A DNA stretch of 64,000 nt from CAINVV01 sp038323575 (lineage in GTDB: Bacteria; Bacteroidota; Bacteroidia; Bacteroidales; Prolixibacteraceae), in NCBI GenBank assembly GCA_038323575.1, contig JBBQHB010000002.1, forward strand, positions 70,147 to 134,146, read 5' to 3'. Within the stretch, counting starts at the first letter, position 1. Every line of letters starts with the position of its first letter. Below are positions 36,270 through 45,998 of this stretch, one piece after another. The notes beneath the pieces are model-generated. The model was not told where the DNA came from. It did no database searches and saw only the letters and a program-made list of their open reading frames with translations. Made by a program: the position numbers and the translations under genes.

Positions 36270-39200
36270 TTAAAATGTAATATCGACTCCAAGGGTGAAT
36301 GTTTTGTTAAGTGGAAAAGCCCCACGTTGATAGCCATCTACCAGTGGACTTCCATAACTGCTGCCACTTGTTTTGCGAGCTTCCGGATTAATTCCCCTAT
36401 AGTTCTTCGCCATTAGGTAAACCAGATTCTGACCGGAAAAATACGCTCTAAGATCACTTATTTTCAGTGATTTGGCTAACGAAGCAGGAATTGTATAGCC
36501 GAACGAAAAATCACGAATAGCAGCGTATGAACCGTCTTCAATACAATAATCACTTAGCATGAGGTCCCCTCCTGAAGTGGTATTTGAAAAAACAGTTTTC
36601 CCATCTCCTGGAAACATTGGACTTACATACCTATTATTCGTATAGGCTGTATTATAACGCAATTGTTCGTTGTAATTTACGTTACCATTGACGACATCAA
36701 CTCCTTGTACTCCTTGAATCAAAATACTTATGTCGAAGTTTTTATAATTGATTGTATTTGTAATACCCCAGGTAAAATCGGGAAACGGATCGCCCAAAAC
36801 AACACGGTCGTCAGCATCCAAACGGTTATTACCATCCGTGTTCAAAACTTTTAATCCGCCAACAACCGGTGTGAATTTTGTATAGGTAAAAGCTGCACCT
36901 TTCGCATCTGTAATTGCTTTTGCTGCTGCAACTTCCTCGAAGGTAGTATATATTCCGTCACTCTTGTATCCGAAAAATTGAATTGCAGGCTGACCAACAA
37001 TTGCCCGGTAAACTTCATTTCTTTCGCCGAAATTGTCTTCCTTATCTTTATTTCCGTAATTCAGAAGTTTATTTTTGTTTGTCGAAAAGTTTGCTGACGA
37101 TTTCCATTTGAAATTTTTGGTGTTGAAATTGGTGGACGAAATTTCTATTTCAAGACCCTTATTGTTAACTTTTCCGATATTATTCCAGTACGACTGATGA
37201 CCTGTGATATACATGGCCGGCTGTTGAAGTAATAACTGAATCGTATTTGAATTATAATATTCTACGGTCAGGTTAAATCTATTTTTAAGGAATCCCAAAT
37301 CAATTCCATAGTTAATCTCCTGAGTTTGTTCCCAGGTAATATCTGGATTCCCTAACGAGGTATTATTTGAAGCCATACCAGGAACCAAAGTGCCATTACC
37401 TGTTCCAAGCACATAGTTGCTTGTATTGATTGAATTCATGTACGAATACTGTGGAATACTGTTATTTCCTGTTAATCCGACACTGGCACGAAGTTTAAGA
37501 TTCGATAACCATTCCTGAGCTTTTAAGAATTTTTCTTCCGAAACTCTCCAACCAATTGAAGCTGCAGGGAAACTTCCCCATTTATTACCTTCCGCGAATT
37601 TGGAACTTCCGTCTGAACGAAAACTTGCTGATGCCATATACTTCCCCATATACGAATAATTAATACGGCCAAGATAGGACATTAGCGATTCGGTATAATA
37701 GAAAGAAGTTGTGCCCGCAACAGATGGGCTATCGAGTAATAGTGATGATGCAAGATTGAATGAAAGCATTTGCTCGTCCGGGAAATTGGTTGCAATGACC
37801 TGGTTGTATTTGTTTGATGACATTTGCATGGTATAACCCAGTAATGCACCCAATTCATGTTTGCCAAATGTCTTCGTATAATTCAGGGTATTCTCCGACA
37901 ATAAATCAGTGTGCAGGGTTGTCTGCCTGTTTAATTTATTCGGAACTCCTGCCTTTGTAGCAGAAGTTTGTTCCTTTTGATTGAATTCGCGGTAAGAAAC
38001 ATAAGCTCCGTTCGATGTTTTAAATTGCAGTCCTGGCATCAGATCTATTGTAAGATACATGTTACTTTGCAACTTATAATCGTCGGTAAAAATGCTGGTA
38101 CGTTGTCTGACAGATACTGGATTTTGATTGCTCGAACTAAAAGGACTTTGTCCTGTGAGCTGCCAAACTTCATTGTTGTACCCATAACCACTGACCGTTG
38201 TGCCATTAAAATCACTTGGTTGTGCATAGTCGCCTGAAATTTTGCCTGTTAAAGCAGCTGTTGCATCATTGTGGCGAACTGGAATCCAGCTTGGGAAACG
38301 CATATAGTCAGTTAAATCAGCTGCCGGGGTTTCCTTCTTGCTATATGTTGGCGAAAGATTAAACCCGACTGAAACTGTTTTTGAAAGTTTTGCATCCATT
38401 TTTGCACGGAAGCTATACTTGTCGTAGCTGCTGTTTTTCATGATCGCATCCTCACTGTTGTAATTCCCCGAGATAAAATATTTCAAATTCTTATCACCGC
38501 CAGAAGCGCTTAGCTGGTAACTTTGCATAGAGCCATATTTCATCAAACCCTCACTAAGCCAGTCTGTTGGCTGATCGACGTAGGTATGCAGCAACAAATA
38601 GGTAGTTTTCTCTGTGTCTGTAAGTTTATTGAAAAGCATCGTCGCGCTGGTTCCATCAATAGCAGGATCCTGCATTCTCATGGCAGCTTCACCATAATTC
38701 AGCGCAATGTATTCATCGGTACTTAAAATAGTTGGTAATTTCAGATTAGTACGAATACCTGAGTACATTTTGAAATTGAATTTGGCTTTTTTAATATTCC
38801 CCGATTTTGTGGTAATAAGAATTACACCACCAGCGGCCCTCGAACCATACAGTGCAGCAGAGGAAGCATCTTTCAGTACTTCTACTGATTCAACGTCACC
38901 CATACTAACCATTGAAAGGCCATCGGGTACCGGAAATCCATCGATTACAACGAGAGGGTCGTTGTTTGCACTTATCGAACCCATGCCCCTAACGCGGATT
39001 TGTGGAGCGGCGCCTGCCTCAGGATTACTGTTGTTGACCTGCACGCCTGCCATTTTTCCCTGTAGCGCCTGATCCATACGTGAAACAGGAACTTCATCAA
39101 GTCCCTCAGCCTTTAAAGATGTGACTGAGCCTGTAAGGTGCGATTTTTTCTGAGTTCCATAAGCAACAACGACAACTTCATCGATTGCTGACACAGAACG

Positions 39201-39485
39201 TACCAGTTTTATTTCCAGTGAGGTTTGTCCTGAATAATTAATTTCCTGCGTGATGTAGCCAATGTATGACGCTATAAGTGTTACATTAATTTTAGGAACA
39301 TTGAACTGAAACTTTCCATCGAAGTTGGTGACTGTACCAATAGTTGTTCCTTTTAAAACAATAGTCGCCCCAATTAAGGACTCATTGTTTTCAGAATCAT
39401 GAATGATTCCGGTAACGGTTTTTTGTGCATAGGAATTAAGCACAAGTCCGGTTACTAATATAAGAAGTGTGAGAATTTTTTTCAT
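36270..39485 (-). CDS. susC: SusC-like TonB-dependent transporter (alginate locus)
   Basis: A 1071-residue outer-membrane receptor. Signal peptide to NSYAQ, a carboxypeptidase-like domain (GIIHDSENNESLIGATIVLK), then a plug domain with VVVAYGTQKKSHLTGSV and ALQGKMAGVQVNNSNPEAGA, and a 22-strand barrel ending FPLNKTFTLGVDITF. It has no STN domain, so it should not signal through a FecR/ECF pair; control is more likely by the adjacent GntR gene. It is the first structural gene of the alginate operon and would import oligosaccharides with TonB energy. Confidence 0.92.
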   Translation of the reverse strand: MKKILTLLILVTGLVLNSYAQKTVTGIIHDSENNESLIGATIVLKGTTIGTVTNFDGKFQFNVPKINVTLIASYIGYITQEINYSGQTSLEIKLVRSVSAIDEVVVVAYGTQKKSHLTGSVTSLKAEGLDEVPVSRMDQALQGKMAGVQVNNSNPEAGAAPQIRVRGMGSISANNDPLVVIDGFPVPDGLSMVSMGDVESVEVLKDASSAALYGSRAAGGVILITTKSGNIKKAKFNFKMYSGIRTNLKLPTILSTDEYIALNYGEAAMRMQDPAIDGTSATMLFNKLTDTEKTTYLLLHTYVDQPTDWLSEGLMKYGSMQSYQLSASGGDKNLKYFISGNYNSEDAIMKNSSYDKYSFRAKMDAKLSKTVSVGFNLSPTYSKKETPAADLTDYMRFPSWIPVRHNDATAALTGKISGDYAQPSDFNGTTVSGYGYNNEVWQLTGQSPFSSSNQNPVSVRQRTSIFTDDYKLQSNMYLTIDLMPGLQFKTSNGAYVSYREFNQKEQTSATKAGVPNKLNRQTTLHTDLLSENTLNYTKTFGKHELGALLGYTMQMSSNKYNQVIATNFPDEQMLSFNLASSLLLDSPSVAGTTSFYYTESLMSYLGRINYSYMGKYMASASFRSDGSSKFAEGNKWGSFPAASIGWRVSEEKFLKAQEWLSNLKLRASVGLTGNNSIPQYSYMNSINTSNYVLGTGNGTLVPGMASNNTSLGNPDITWEQTQEINYGIDLGFLKNRFNLTVEYYNSNTIQLLLQQPAMYITGHQSYWNNIGKVNNKGLEIEISSTNFNTKNFKWKSSANFSTNKNKLLNYGNKDKEDNFGERNEVYRAIVGQPAIQFFGYKSDGIYTTFEEVAAAKAITDAKGAAFTYTKFTPVVGGLKVLNTDGNNRLDADDRVVLGDPFPDFTWGITNTINYKNFDISILIQGVQGVDVVNGNVNYNEQLRYNTAYTNNRYVSPMFPGDGKTVFSNTTSGGDLMLSDYCIEDGSYAAIRDFSFGYTIPASLAKSLKISDLRAYFSGQNLVYLMAKNYRGINPEARKTSGSSYGSPLVDGYQRGAFPLNKTFTLGVDITF

Positions 39486-39626
39486 TTGTTGTGTTTAATC
39501 AAATTTCAAAAATCTAATTCAAAAGTTATCTTTGTAGGGAATTATAAACGCCTCAGCTTTGAATTCCTTTTCTTGGCGAAGACTTTAGGAATTTTTGTGA
39601 GTTGAAAGCAATTATAACTTGTATTG

Positions 39627-39653
39627 AGGATTGGCTAAATGTTAGTCAATCCT
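39627..39653. terminator. Stem-loop between gntR and susC
   Basis: AGGATTGGCTAA (39627-39638) pairs with TTAGTCAATCCT (39642-39653) over 12 positions with one G-T pair and a 3-base loop. A T5 tract follows on the plus strand only. Since gntR ends at 39693 on the minus strand, the hairpin lies between it and susC and may end or thin gntR read-through; as a classic rho-independent terminator it fits better on the plus strand. Confidence 0.4.
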
Positions 39654-39692
39654 TTTTAACTTGTATTTTCCTTCATACTTCTGCTTGTTTTT

Positions 39693-40403
39693 TTAATATT
39701 TATAAGTGAGACTAAATTCTACCACGTCTTTCAAATGCAATTTCATTGCTTCTTCAGCTTCATCCGGTTTTTGCCTGATGATACAGTCCAGGATGTTCCT
39801 GTGCTCATTGAATGATTTATAGGAACGACCATCGCCGCACACGTTTAATTTTCGATAAATTTGTATGATATCAGGTATGATAATCAACATCAAAGATTTA
39901 ATAACATTATTCTGGCTGGCCTCGGAAATTTTTAAATGGAAATTGAAATCTTCGTTGACCCCTGGAGAACCCGAATCGATCTTGTTTTTGTAATCGGCTA
40001 GTGCTGCCTCCATTTCATTAATATTTTCCGAAGTTCTCCTTAGTGCAGCCTGCCGGCAAATAAATTTCTCCATCAAAACCCTTGTTTCAACCATATGAAA
40101 GAAATCGTTTTCAGCTAATTTGATAAAGTTGGTTAAAAGCCCTTCCATAGCAGTAATGTCGACTCCTGAAACGATCGTGCCGCTTTGCGGATTTGTTTTT
40201 AGAATTCCATAGAACTCGAGTTTTTTAATGGCATCCCGTACATAGGTCCGGCCAATCCCAAAGCGATCAGACAGTTGTCTTTCAGATGGCAGTTTATCTC
40301 CGGGCATTAGTTGTCCCGATGCGATTGAGTCCCTGATTTGTTTGATGATTTTATCAACAGGACTTTCAACTTTAATTGTTTCAAATTTTTCGAGCAAACT
40401 CAT
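39693..40403 (-). CDS. GntR-family regulator, FadR subfamily
   Basis: A 236-residue regulator. The winged helix covers residues ~15-80 (MPGDKLPSERQLSDRFGIGR, TYVRDAIKKLEFYGIL). The C-terminal helical FCD domain holds the conserved Asp/His metal and ligand residues around ETRVLMEKFICR, FHLKISEASQN and EHRNILDCI. FadR-type regulators in uronate and alginate loci usually sense a ketouronate such as KDG. It is encoded just upstream of the alginate susC, and its own leader contains a perfect FadR-like palindrome (TGGTCGACCA), which suggests autoregulation. Confidence 0.88.
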   Translation of the reverse strand: MSLLEKFETIKVESPVDKIIKQIRDSIASGQLMPGDKLPSERQLSDRFGIGRTYVRDAIKKLEFYGILKTNPQSGTIVSGVDITAMEGLLTNFIKLAENDFFHMVETRVLMEKFICRQAALRRTSENINEMEAALADYKNKIDSGSPGVNEDFNFHLKISEASQNNVIKSLMLIIIPDIIQIYRKLNVCGDGRSYKSFNEHRNILDCIIRQKPDEAEEAMKLHLKDVVEFSLTYKY

Positions 40404-40436
40404 AAGTTTATTTATAATGGAAGTTAGTCATCCAAC

Positions 40437-40453
40437 AACTGGTCGACCAATTT
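40437..40453. promoter_or_regulatory. Candidate GntR/FadR operator (perfect 10-base palindrome)
   Basis: TGGTCGACCA at 40440-40449 is a perfect palindrome inside AACTGGTCGACCAATTT, close to the FadR consensus half-sites TGGTC/GACCA. It lies 34-50 bases upstream of the gntR start, where it could block transcription. I find no second copy of TGGTC..GACCA before susC. The remaining bases from 40404 to 40648 hold no gene that I can see. Confidence 0.55.
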
Positions 40454-40648
40454 AATGCATTATTATTTTACAACAATGAGATTTTCGTGGTTTTGTTTCT
40501 ACCAGTATGTAATTAATTGATTTATTGAGATTTGTTAATACATGTTATAAAACATATTAACATAATATAATCTCTTCATTTGATCGTTTGACACAAGGAA
40601 TGAAGGATTTAAATATTGTCTTTGATAGATTATATCAAATTAACAAAA

Positions 40649-43537
40649 TTACTTGCCGTAGATCTGCTGAACAAAACAGAGCTTTACCGGTCCAAGTAAG
40701 CCCGATTCAAGTAATACATGATCAGAGCCCTTCAACGGTTTGGTATAATAGACTGCTACGTTGGTTTTGGCAAACCTCTTTTCCACGGGTAGTTTTCCAT
40801 CGCCAATCAAGCGGTTGGGCCAAAGGTTCACCACATCAATTTCCAAAGCGTTTTCGCCATCTTTTATGGCTTTGGTTACATCAAGATTCCATGGCGGACA
40901 CCACAAAACACCAATATTTCTACCATTGAGGCGTACTTCTGCTATTTCTTTCACTATACCAAGGTCGAGAAAGATTTGCTCATCTTTTTGTTGCATACCT
41001 TTTTTGAAGGTAAAGGATGTGCGATAGGTGGCAGTTCCTGAATAGTATTTAATACCCTCTTCTGAACGTTTTGTCCAATCCTCAAGTTTTGCGAAGATAA
41101 CTGGTTTTGAAGGGCCACCCCAGACAGAGTCGAATTTCACTGTCCACGGGTTAATAAGTTCCTGCAAAGTACTTAGTTGCGGAAAGTTCGGTTTTTCATC
41201 ACCTGATACTTTTGCTTTATTTCGGAAAACCACAAATGCAGAGCCATAAGCCGTAAATTCGAGCGGAACAGCTGTGCGTCCATCGGATTGTTTGAATTGA
41301 GTCAGGGAGCGAACATCACCATTGAGAGGATTCCAAAGTTCAGGCTGTTTGCCATTTATCCGGAACTTTGCGGTTACTTTGATTGGATGTGATGTTGGAT
41401 TGCTTACAAAGTATATATCGCTATTGCCAACCCTGCGATGCAGGAAGTCGGTTACAGTGTCGCCGACAGTCTCCATATCCGGCGCTATTTGCATCGAAGC
41501 CAAAACTTCTCTTGCAGGTTTGTCAATAATTTTGCCCTTATCCCAGAGTTCATCGGCAATACGCTTAAACTCCTCTTCACATGCCGGAAAGTTTTGAAGG
41601 GTTGAAGTTCGTTGAGCTTTTGGACCGACCACTTTAGCGCCCGCATCAACCAGTTCCTTTATTTTTTTTAGCGCCGGGAGTGACAGTATTTTAAAATTGG
41701 GAAGTACCATCAGGCTATAGCTCATGCCATCTGGCAACACAATGCGTCCGTTTTCAACAGACATGCGGGTCAGAAGCACTTCTTCACTGATATGGTCGTA
41801 GTCGTATCCCGGCATCACACGTGCCGGATCTGAGTGTTTCCTGGTAGGGACATTTGGTACATGATCGCCGTAATAATAGCAAACATCGGCCACAAACAGG
41901 CCTTGCTGGAGCAGAAATTGGCAACGGTTCAGATAGCCGACAAAAGCCCCGGCCTGGTTGGCCCAGGTTAATTGAGGGTCGAAGTGGGTCCCGGCAAAAT
42001 ATTGCTGTCCGGGGATTCCCATTTCTTTGGGTGAGCAGGTAAAGGCATGAATGTAGGTGAGGTTCAATCCGGCACAAGCCTCATGGTCGAATGTTGGTTT
42101 TTGTGAAGACCACAGAATGTCGTTCCAATGCGGACCGATGGAGGTAAAGCCTTCGCCGCAGGCAATGGTTTTGCCATAAGTGTGGGCAGCGCTGCCGGCA
42201 CATTTCATAAAGAAGCGCGAGTCTTCGGTTGGCCTGTGCGGCGATTTTACCCAGAATTCGCCCATTGGCGCATCGGTGCGTCCGAGGTTTTTAAGCCCGT
42301 CGAAAGGACCGAGGTGCGGACCGCTTGCTTCGCAGTGGATGATCATATTATGCTGGTGCGCCAATTTAGCCAATACGCCATAATGGTTGTCGGCAAAACA
42401 ATCGCCAATGGTTTTGCGGAAATCTGCCAAAAAACGGTTACTTGCATCTCTGTTATCAACGATCAGGCCGGTAACAGTCAACAGGTAAGAACGAATGTCG
42501 TAACCCCGCCGTTTTTTGAATTCTTCGGGAAATTTCAACGTCCAGTTTACGCCTCCGCCTTCCCAGCTATCGGTTTCGAAACCCTTGAACGACTTTCCGG
42601 CCAACGGACCAACGTCGTCGATAAGCGGTTCAATCACCTTGTCCCAGTAAGTTTTCAAGGCAGTAGAATCAAGATAATCAACCACGTAGCCCTTCCAGTT
42701 TCCGCTCGAAGTCGAGACCCTGCCGCCGCTGTTGGTATAGCCAAACCGTACCACCTGCCAGAAACCATCGGGGACATCCCAGTTTAAAGTGCCATCGGCA
42801 GAAAGTTTATCTGAAATATCGATCACATCTTTTGACAAAATATCCTGTTCGCCTGGTGTCGCGATCGTATCAAGCAACAACTGGGAGCCATCGCCACCGC
42901 TCATACCCAGTTCCTTGAAAAGGAGTTTCGATTCGAGTTTGCTAATGGCCGGGCGCTTGGTTTTGGTGGTATCCTTCAATTTATATGCAAGCACGTATGA
43001 ATCACGGTAATAGTCATTGCGATTTTTGGGGATGGCAAGGGTCTTTGTATATTTCAGCGGGCCGGCAATACGGGTTTCTGACCAGGTGATGTGTTTGGTG
43101 GCTTCATCTGCAGTAACCGTGGGACCCCCCAAATTCCAACCGCTTTGCGCACTAAGGGAAAGCTCGAGCCCCAGGCGGTCGGCTTCCATGATGGCGTGCT
43201 TAAACAATTCGCGCCACTCCGTGCTGCCGAACATAGGTCCAACGGGAACAGGCCCTGCAGGTTGACCGGCATCGAATATCAGCGAACCGCCCATACCAAT
43301 TTTCTTCATCCACGCAAGATCCTTGGTAATTGCTTCTTTGGTAACATTACCGTTAAGCCACCACCAGTATGCCCGTGTTCGGGCAGCTAAAGGTGGGTTT
43401 GCAAAGCCTTTCTCCAAATTGGTCTGGCCAATTGTATTGCAAATAGTCGCTATTAAGATGAAAATAAACGCAATGCTCCTTTTTGCAGATACCAGTCTGC
43501 GAATGTTGAAAAATGATAAAAATCTCATTTGATCCAT
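40649..43537 (-). CDS. GH106 alpha-L-rhamnosidase (module A)
   Basis: A 962-residue secreted enzyme (signal ending ICNTIGQ). GH106 marks are FANPPLAARTRAYWWWLNGN, EADRLGLELSLSAQSGWNLG, GFETDSWEGGGVNWTL, IIHCEASGPHLGPFDGLKN and CGEGFTSIGPHWN. The C-terminal ~170 residues form a galactose-binding-like beta-sandwich (IFLDLGIVKEIAEVRLNGRN, VVNLWPNRLIGDG), as in this family. It removes terminal alpha-L-rhamnose, for example from rhamnogalacturonan or other plant or algal glycans. It starts 5 bases after the GH78 gene. The paralogue at 52463-55582 is about 75 residues longer. Confidence 0.9.
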   Translation of the reverse strand: MDQMRFLSFFNIRRLVSAKRSIAFIFILIATICNTIGQTNLEKGFANPPLAARTRAYWWWLNGNVTKEAITKDLAWMKKIGMGGSLIFDAGQPAGPVPVGPMFGSTEWRELFKHAIMEADRLGLELSLSAQSGWNLGGPTVTADEATKHITWSETRIAGPLKYTKTLAIPKNRNDYYRDSYVLAYKLKDTTKTKRPAISKLESKLLFKELGMSGGDGSQLLLDTIATPGEQDILSKDVIDISDKLSADGTLNWDVPDGFWQVVRFGYTNSGGRVSTSSGNWKGYVVDYLDSTALKTYWDKVIEPLIDDVGPLAGKSFKGFETDSWEGGGVNWTLKFPEEFKKRRGYDIRSYLLTVTGLIVDNRDASNRFLADFRKTIGDCFADNHYGVLAKLAHQHNMIIHCEASGPHLGPFDGLKNLGRTDAPMGEFWVKSPHRPTEDSRFFMKCAGSAAHTYGKTIACGEGFTSIGPHWNDILWSSQKPTFDHEACAGLNLTYIHAFTCSPKEMGIPGQQYFAGTHFDPQLTWANQAGAFVGYLNRCQFLLQQGLFVADVCYYYGDHVPNVPTRKHSDPARVMPGYDYDHISEEVLLTRMSVENGRIVLPDGMSYSLMVLPNFKILSLPALKKIKELVDAGAKVVGPKAQRTSTLQNFPACEEEFKRIADELWDKGKIIDKPAREVLASMQIAPDMETVGDTVTDFLHRRVGNSDIYFVSNPTSHPIKVTAKFRINGKQPELWNPLNGDVRSLTQFKQSDGRTAVPLEFTAYGSAFVVFRNKAKVSGDEKPNFPQLSTLQELINPWTVKFDSVWGGPSKPVIFAKLEDWTKRSEEGIKYYSGTATYRTSFTFKKGMQQKDEQIFLDLGIVKEIAEVRLNGRNIGVLWCPPWNLDVTKAIKDGENALEIDVVNLWPNRLIGDGKLPVEKRFAKTNVAVYYTKPLKGSDHVLLESGLLGPVKLCFVQQIYGK

Positions 43538-43542
43538 TGTTT

Positions 43543-45846
43543 TTAATTATGGTATTTGATAATTACAGACTGCTTGCCTGCCTTTATATCCTTTAAAAGA
43601 ACATAATCATTGCCATCTGCACCTTTTACATTCTTTCTGTTCAATGTTAAGGTATACTTTTCCGAAACTTTAGGAACAAAAACCGAGGCAGTTGTATTGA
43701 AAGGAATTAGAATATTCAATTCAAATGATTTGCCGGGCTCTTGTATGAAATCGACATCAATGTCACCGCGAATGGTTGGCACTTTCGCATTAGCAAGGGT
43801 AAGGTTTCCCGGATGCGGGCGAATATTTATTTTACCAAATCCCGGTTCAGCGGGTTCAATTCCCATGATTTTACGGGGAATAATATGTGCAGGCGATGCG
43901 CTCCATGCATGGCTCCAACCATTGTTTGTTTTGTATTTATTGTCCCAGGCTTCAGTTGTCATGGTGGCGCCTAAGCGAAGCATGTTAAGCCAGCTGCGGT
44001 CGGTGCTGTCTGTTAAAAGACTAAAAGCATAATCTGTTTGCCCGCTATTAAAAAGTGCCTCCAAAAGGTAATGTGCGCCGTAAACACCACATGCCATTCG
44101 CCTGGACTTGATAAAATCAACAACTGATTTCTGGTTCTTTGCCGGCACCAAACCAAAACACAATGGGTACATATTGGCGTGCAGAGAGGCATGGGTTGAA
44201 CCAATTCCGTCTATATAAATTCCTTTATCAGCATCAAAGAAATTTTTATTAAAGGCGTCTTTTGCCGACTCGGCTTTTTTTGAAAAAAGTTCAGCATCAG
44301 CATGTTTACCGGCTACTACAGCTATTTTAGACATATACACCAGTCCTTGGTAATAAAATGCATTGACGACGGTATTGAAATTCGTAAAGTCGTATCCATC
44401 GGACTCGCCCCCGGGCGGATTACCGGCAATATCACCATTTGGCCAATCGACGATATCCCTCAAGGCTTTCCCATTGAAATGAATGGAATTTAGAAACTCC
44501 TGGGTTTGAAGCCCTGTCCTGGTCGAAATCAGACCATTTTCAGTTTGCAATGCAACCATGGTTTTTGCTCTCAAATCGTTGTAATATTTGATGATTAGGT
44601 CTGAATTCCCAGTATGCAGATAATCGGCCCAAGCCATGAAAATAGTTTGTGATATCCATTCGGTCGGCCAGGTGGCATGATAAATGAGATTTTCGAGACT
44701 ATACCGGGCAATAGCAAACTCGCGGTCAATGGCATAATGGCACATCTGCTGGATGCAGCAATCGGCTTCGTACATCATCCGTTCCCGCTCACTGTTGGCA
44801 TAATCGCCGTTAAAAGTATTGGCAATGGTGGAATATTTACAAAGCTCATAAATTGCATTCAGGTTTTTGTCGGAACAAGAGAAGCTTGACGCTTTTTCAT
44901 CATAAAGACAATACAAAGCCTTATGGGTAATATCGTTAACTGTTAAATTTTCGCTGCCGCTCACAATCTCGCAGAACCTGAAAGGAATAACCTCCGGCAT
45001 TTGGAGCGGCATAGGTTGACTATGCGGATACCTCGGTACAAACCGCGGTACTTCAAGTGTGTAATTGGCTGTTCCGGGCATAATGGTTAACGGGTATGTC
45101 CTGAAAATAATACCTCCGCCCGGCTTCTGGTCAATTGAATCACCTACACCTTTTTCTCCGATATTTATGCTCAATTTCAACTCTTTCAGAGCCGGGTCTT
45201 TGGGTAACCAGGTCAAGTTCATTTCGACAGTTGAAAATGCCGAACGTCCGAAATCAAAAAACTGAACTCCGTTTTTGCGAATGTTTTTCCGAACCGGCTT
45301 TACAGGATTGTATTGAATAGGATGCCTGTTCTCCAATGCCCAAAACTTCTCACCATTCTCATTGGATATCTGCATCCATTTACTCTCTCCGGGCCATTTC
45401 TTTGGTGCTTCGAAAGTGGAAGTCCTAAACTGCTGAACCTCGCTCCAGGCAGATTCACCACTCAATTTATTGAAGGTCTTTACTTTCCACCAATAAGAGG
45501 AATTTGAGGAAAGTGACTTGCCTGCATAATTAATATTGATGGATTGCCAACTTGCAATTTTGCCTGAATTCCACATATCGGAAACATCACGTTTAAGTAT
45601 ATCTGATGATGTTGCAACCATAATTTGATAAGCTTTTTGATAATCTCCCTGCTTATTTGAATTGACAATCCACCCGAAATCCGGATTCGGTTCGGTTATG
45701 ACAGATAATTCGGGGTGAGACAATAACTGGCACAACAAGCCCGATGGCGCCGAAGATTGCGAAAACGCCACGAATCCGGAATTTAAGATAATGATCAGAG
45801 ACAAACAAAAAAGTCTAAGCAAATTTTTTCCTTCCAGTTTAATCAT
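43543..45846 (-). CDS. GH78-like alpha-L-rhamnosidase (module A)
   Basis: A 767-residue secreted protein with a signal peptide (LSLIIILNSGFVAFSQ). An N-terminal fibronectin-like domain (LSHPELSVITEPNPDFGW, YQIMVATSSDILKRDVSDMW) precedes the (alpha/alpha)6 catalytic region with NGDYANSERERMMYEADCCI, the GH78-type RE....AD segment carrying the general acid region. Further marks are WPTEWISQTIFMAWADYL and MTTEAWDNKYKTNNGWSHAW. Some residues differ from the classical RERLGWTGD motif, so specificity may be shifted. It follows the terminator after susD and precedes the GH106 gene by 5 bases. Confidence 0.85.
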   Translation of the reverse strand: MIKLEGKNLLRLFCLSLIIILNSGFVAFSQSSAPSGLLCQLLSHPELSVITEPNPDFGWIVNSNKQGDYQKAYQIMVATSSDILKRDVSDMWNSGKIASWQSININYAGKSLSSNSSYWWKVKTFNKLSGESAWSEVQQFRTSTFEAPKKWPGESKWMQISNENGEKFWALENRHPIQYNPVKPVRKNIRKNGVQFFDFGRSAFSTVEMNLTWLPKDPALKELKLSINIGEKGVGDSIDQKPGGGIIFRTYPLTIMPGTANYTLEVPRFVPRYPHSQPMPLQMPEVIPFRFCEIVSGSENLTVNDITHKALYCLYDEKASSFSCSDKNLNAIYELCKYSTIANTFNGDYANSERERMMYEADCCIQQMCHYAIDREFAIARYSLENLIYHATWPTEWISQTIFMAWADYLHTGNSDLIIKYYNDLRAKTMVALQTENGLISTRTGLQTQEFLNSIHFNGKALRDIVDWPNGDIAGNPPGGESDGYDFTNFNTVVNAFYYQGLVYMSKIAVVAGKHADAELFSKKAESAKDAFNKNFFDADKGIYIDGIGSTHASLHANMYPLCFGLVPAKNQKSVVDFIKSRRMACGVYGAHYLLEALFNSGQTDYAFSLLTDSTDRSWLNMLRLGATMTTEAWDNKYKTNNGWSHAWSASPAHIIPRKIMGIEPAEPGFGKINIRPHPGNLTLANAKVPTIRGDIDVDFIQEPGKSFELNILIPFNTTASVFVPKVSEKYTLTLNRKNVKGADGNDYVLLKDIKAGKQSVIIKYHN

Positions 45847-45917
45847 GGTTAGTTTAATTTATTGGATGCTAGTTTAATAGGATGTCCAAAAAGTCCTTTG
45901 AGTACCTTTGAATTAGG

Positions 45918-45977
45918 AAAAGAGAAAAAAAAGAAATAAGCACGGACATATTTGGCAAAAGTTGTCCGTGCTTATTT
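45918..45977 (-). terminator. Strong stem-loop with T tract after module-A susD
   Basis: AAATAAGCACGGACA (45934-45948) and TGTCCGTGCTTATTT (45963-45977) form a perfect 15-base stem with a 14-base loop. On the minus strand the stem is followed by TTTCTTTTTTTT. It starts 22 bases past the susD stop, so it is a good intrinsic terminator or attenuator that would keep susCD levels above those of the GH78/GH106 genes downstream. The flanking intergenic sequence (45847-45998) holds no gene. Confidence 0.8.
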
Positions 45978-45998
45978 GATTAGTTACTTTTATAACGG

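Noticed and set aside
42128..42787. 219-codon open frame on the plus strand
   Set aside because: Antisense to the GH106 gene; composition is that of a shadow frame and no domain is visible.
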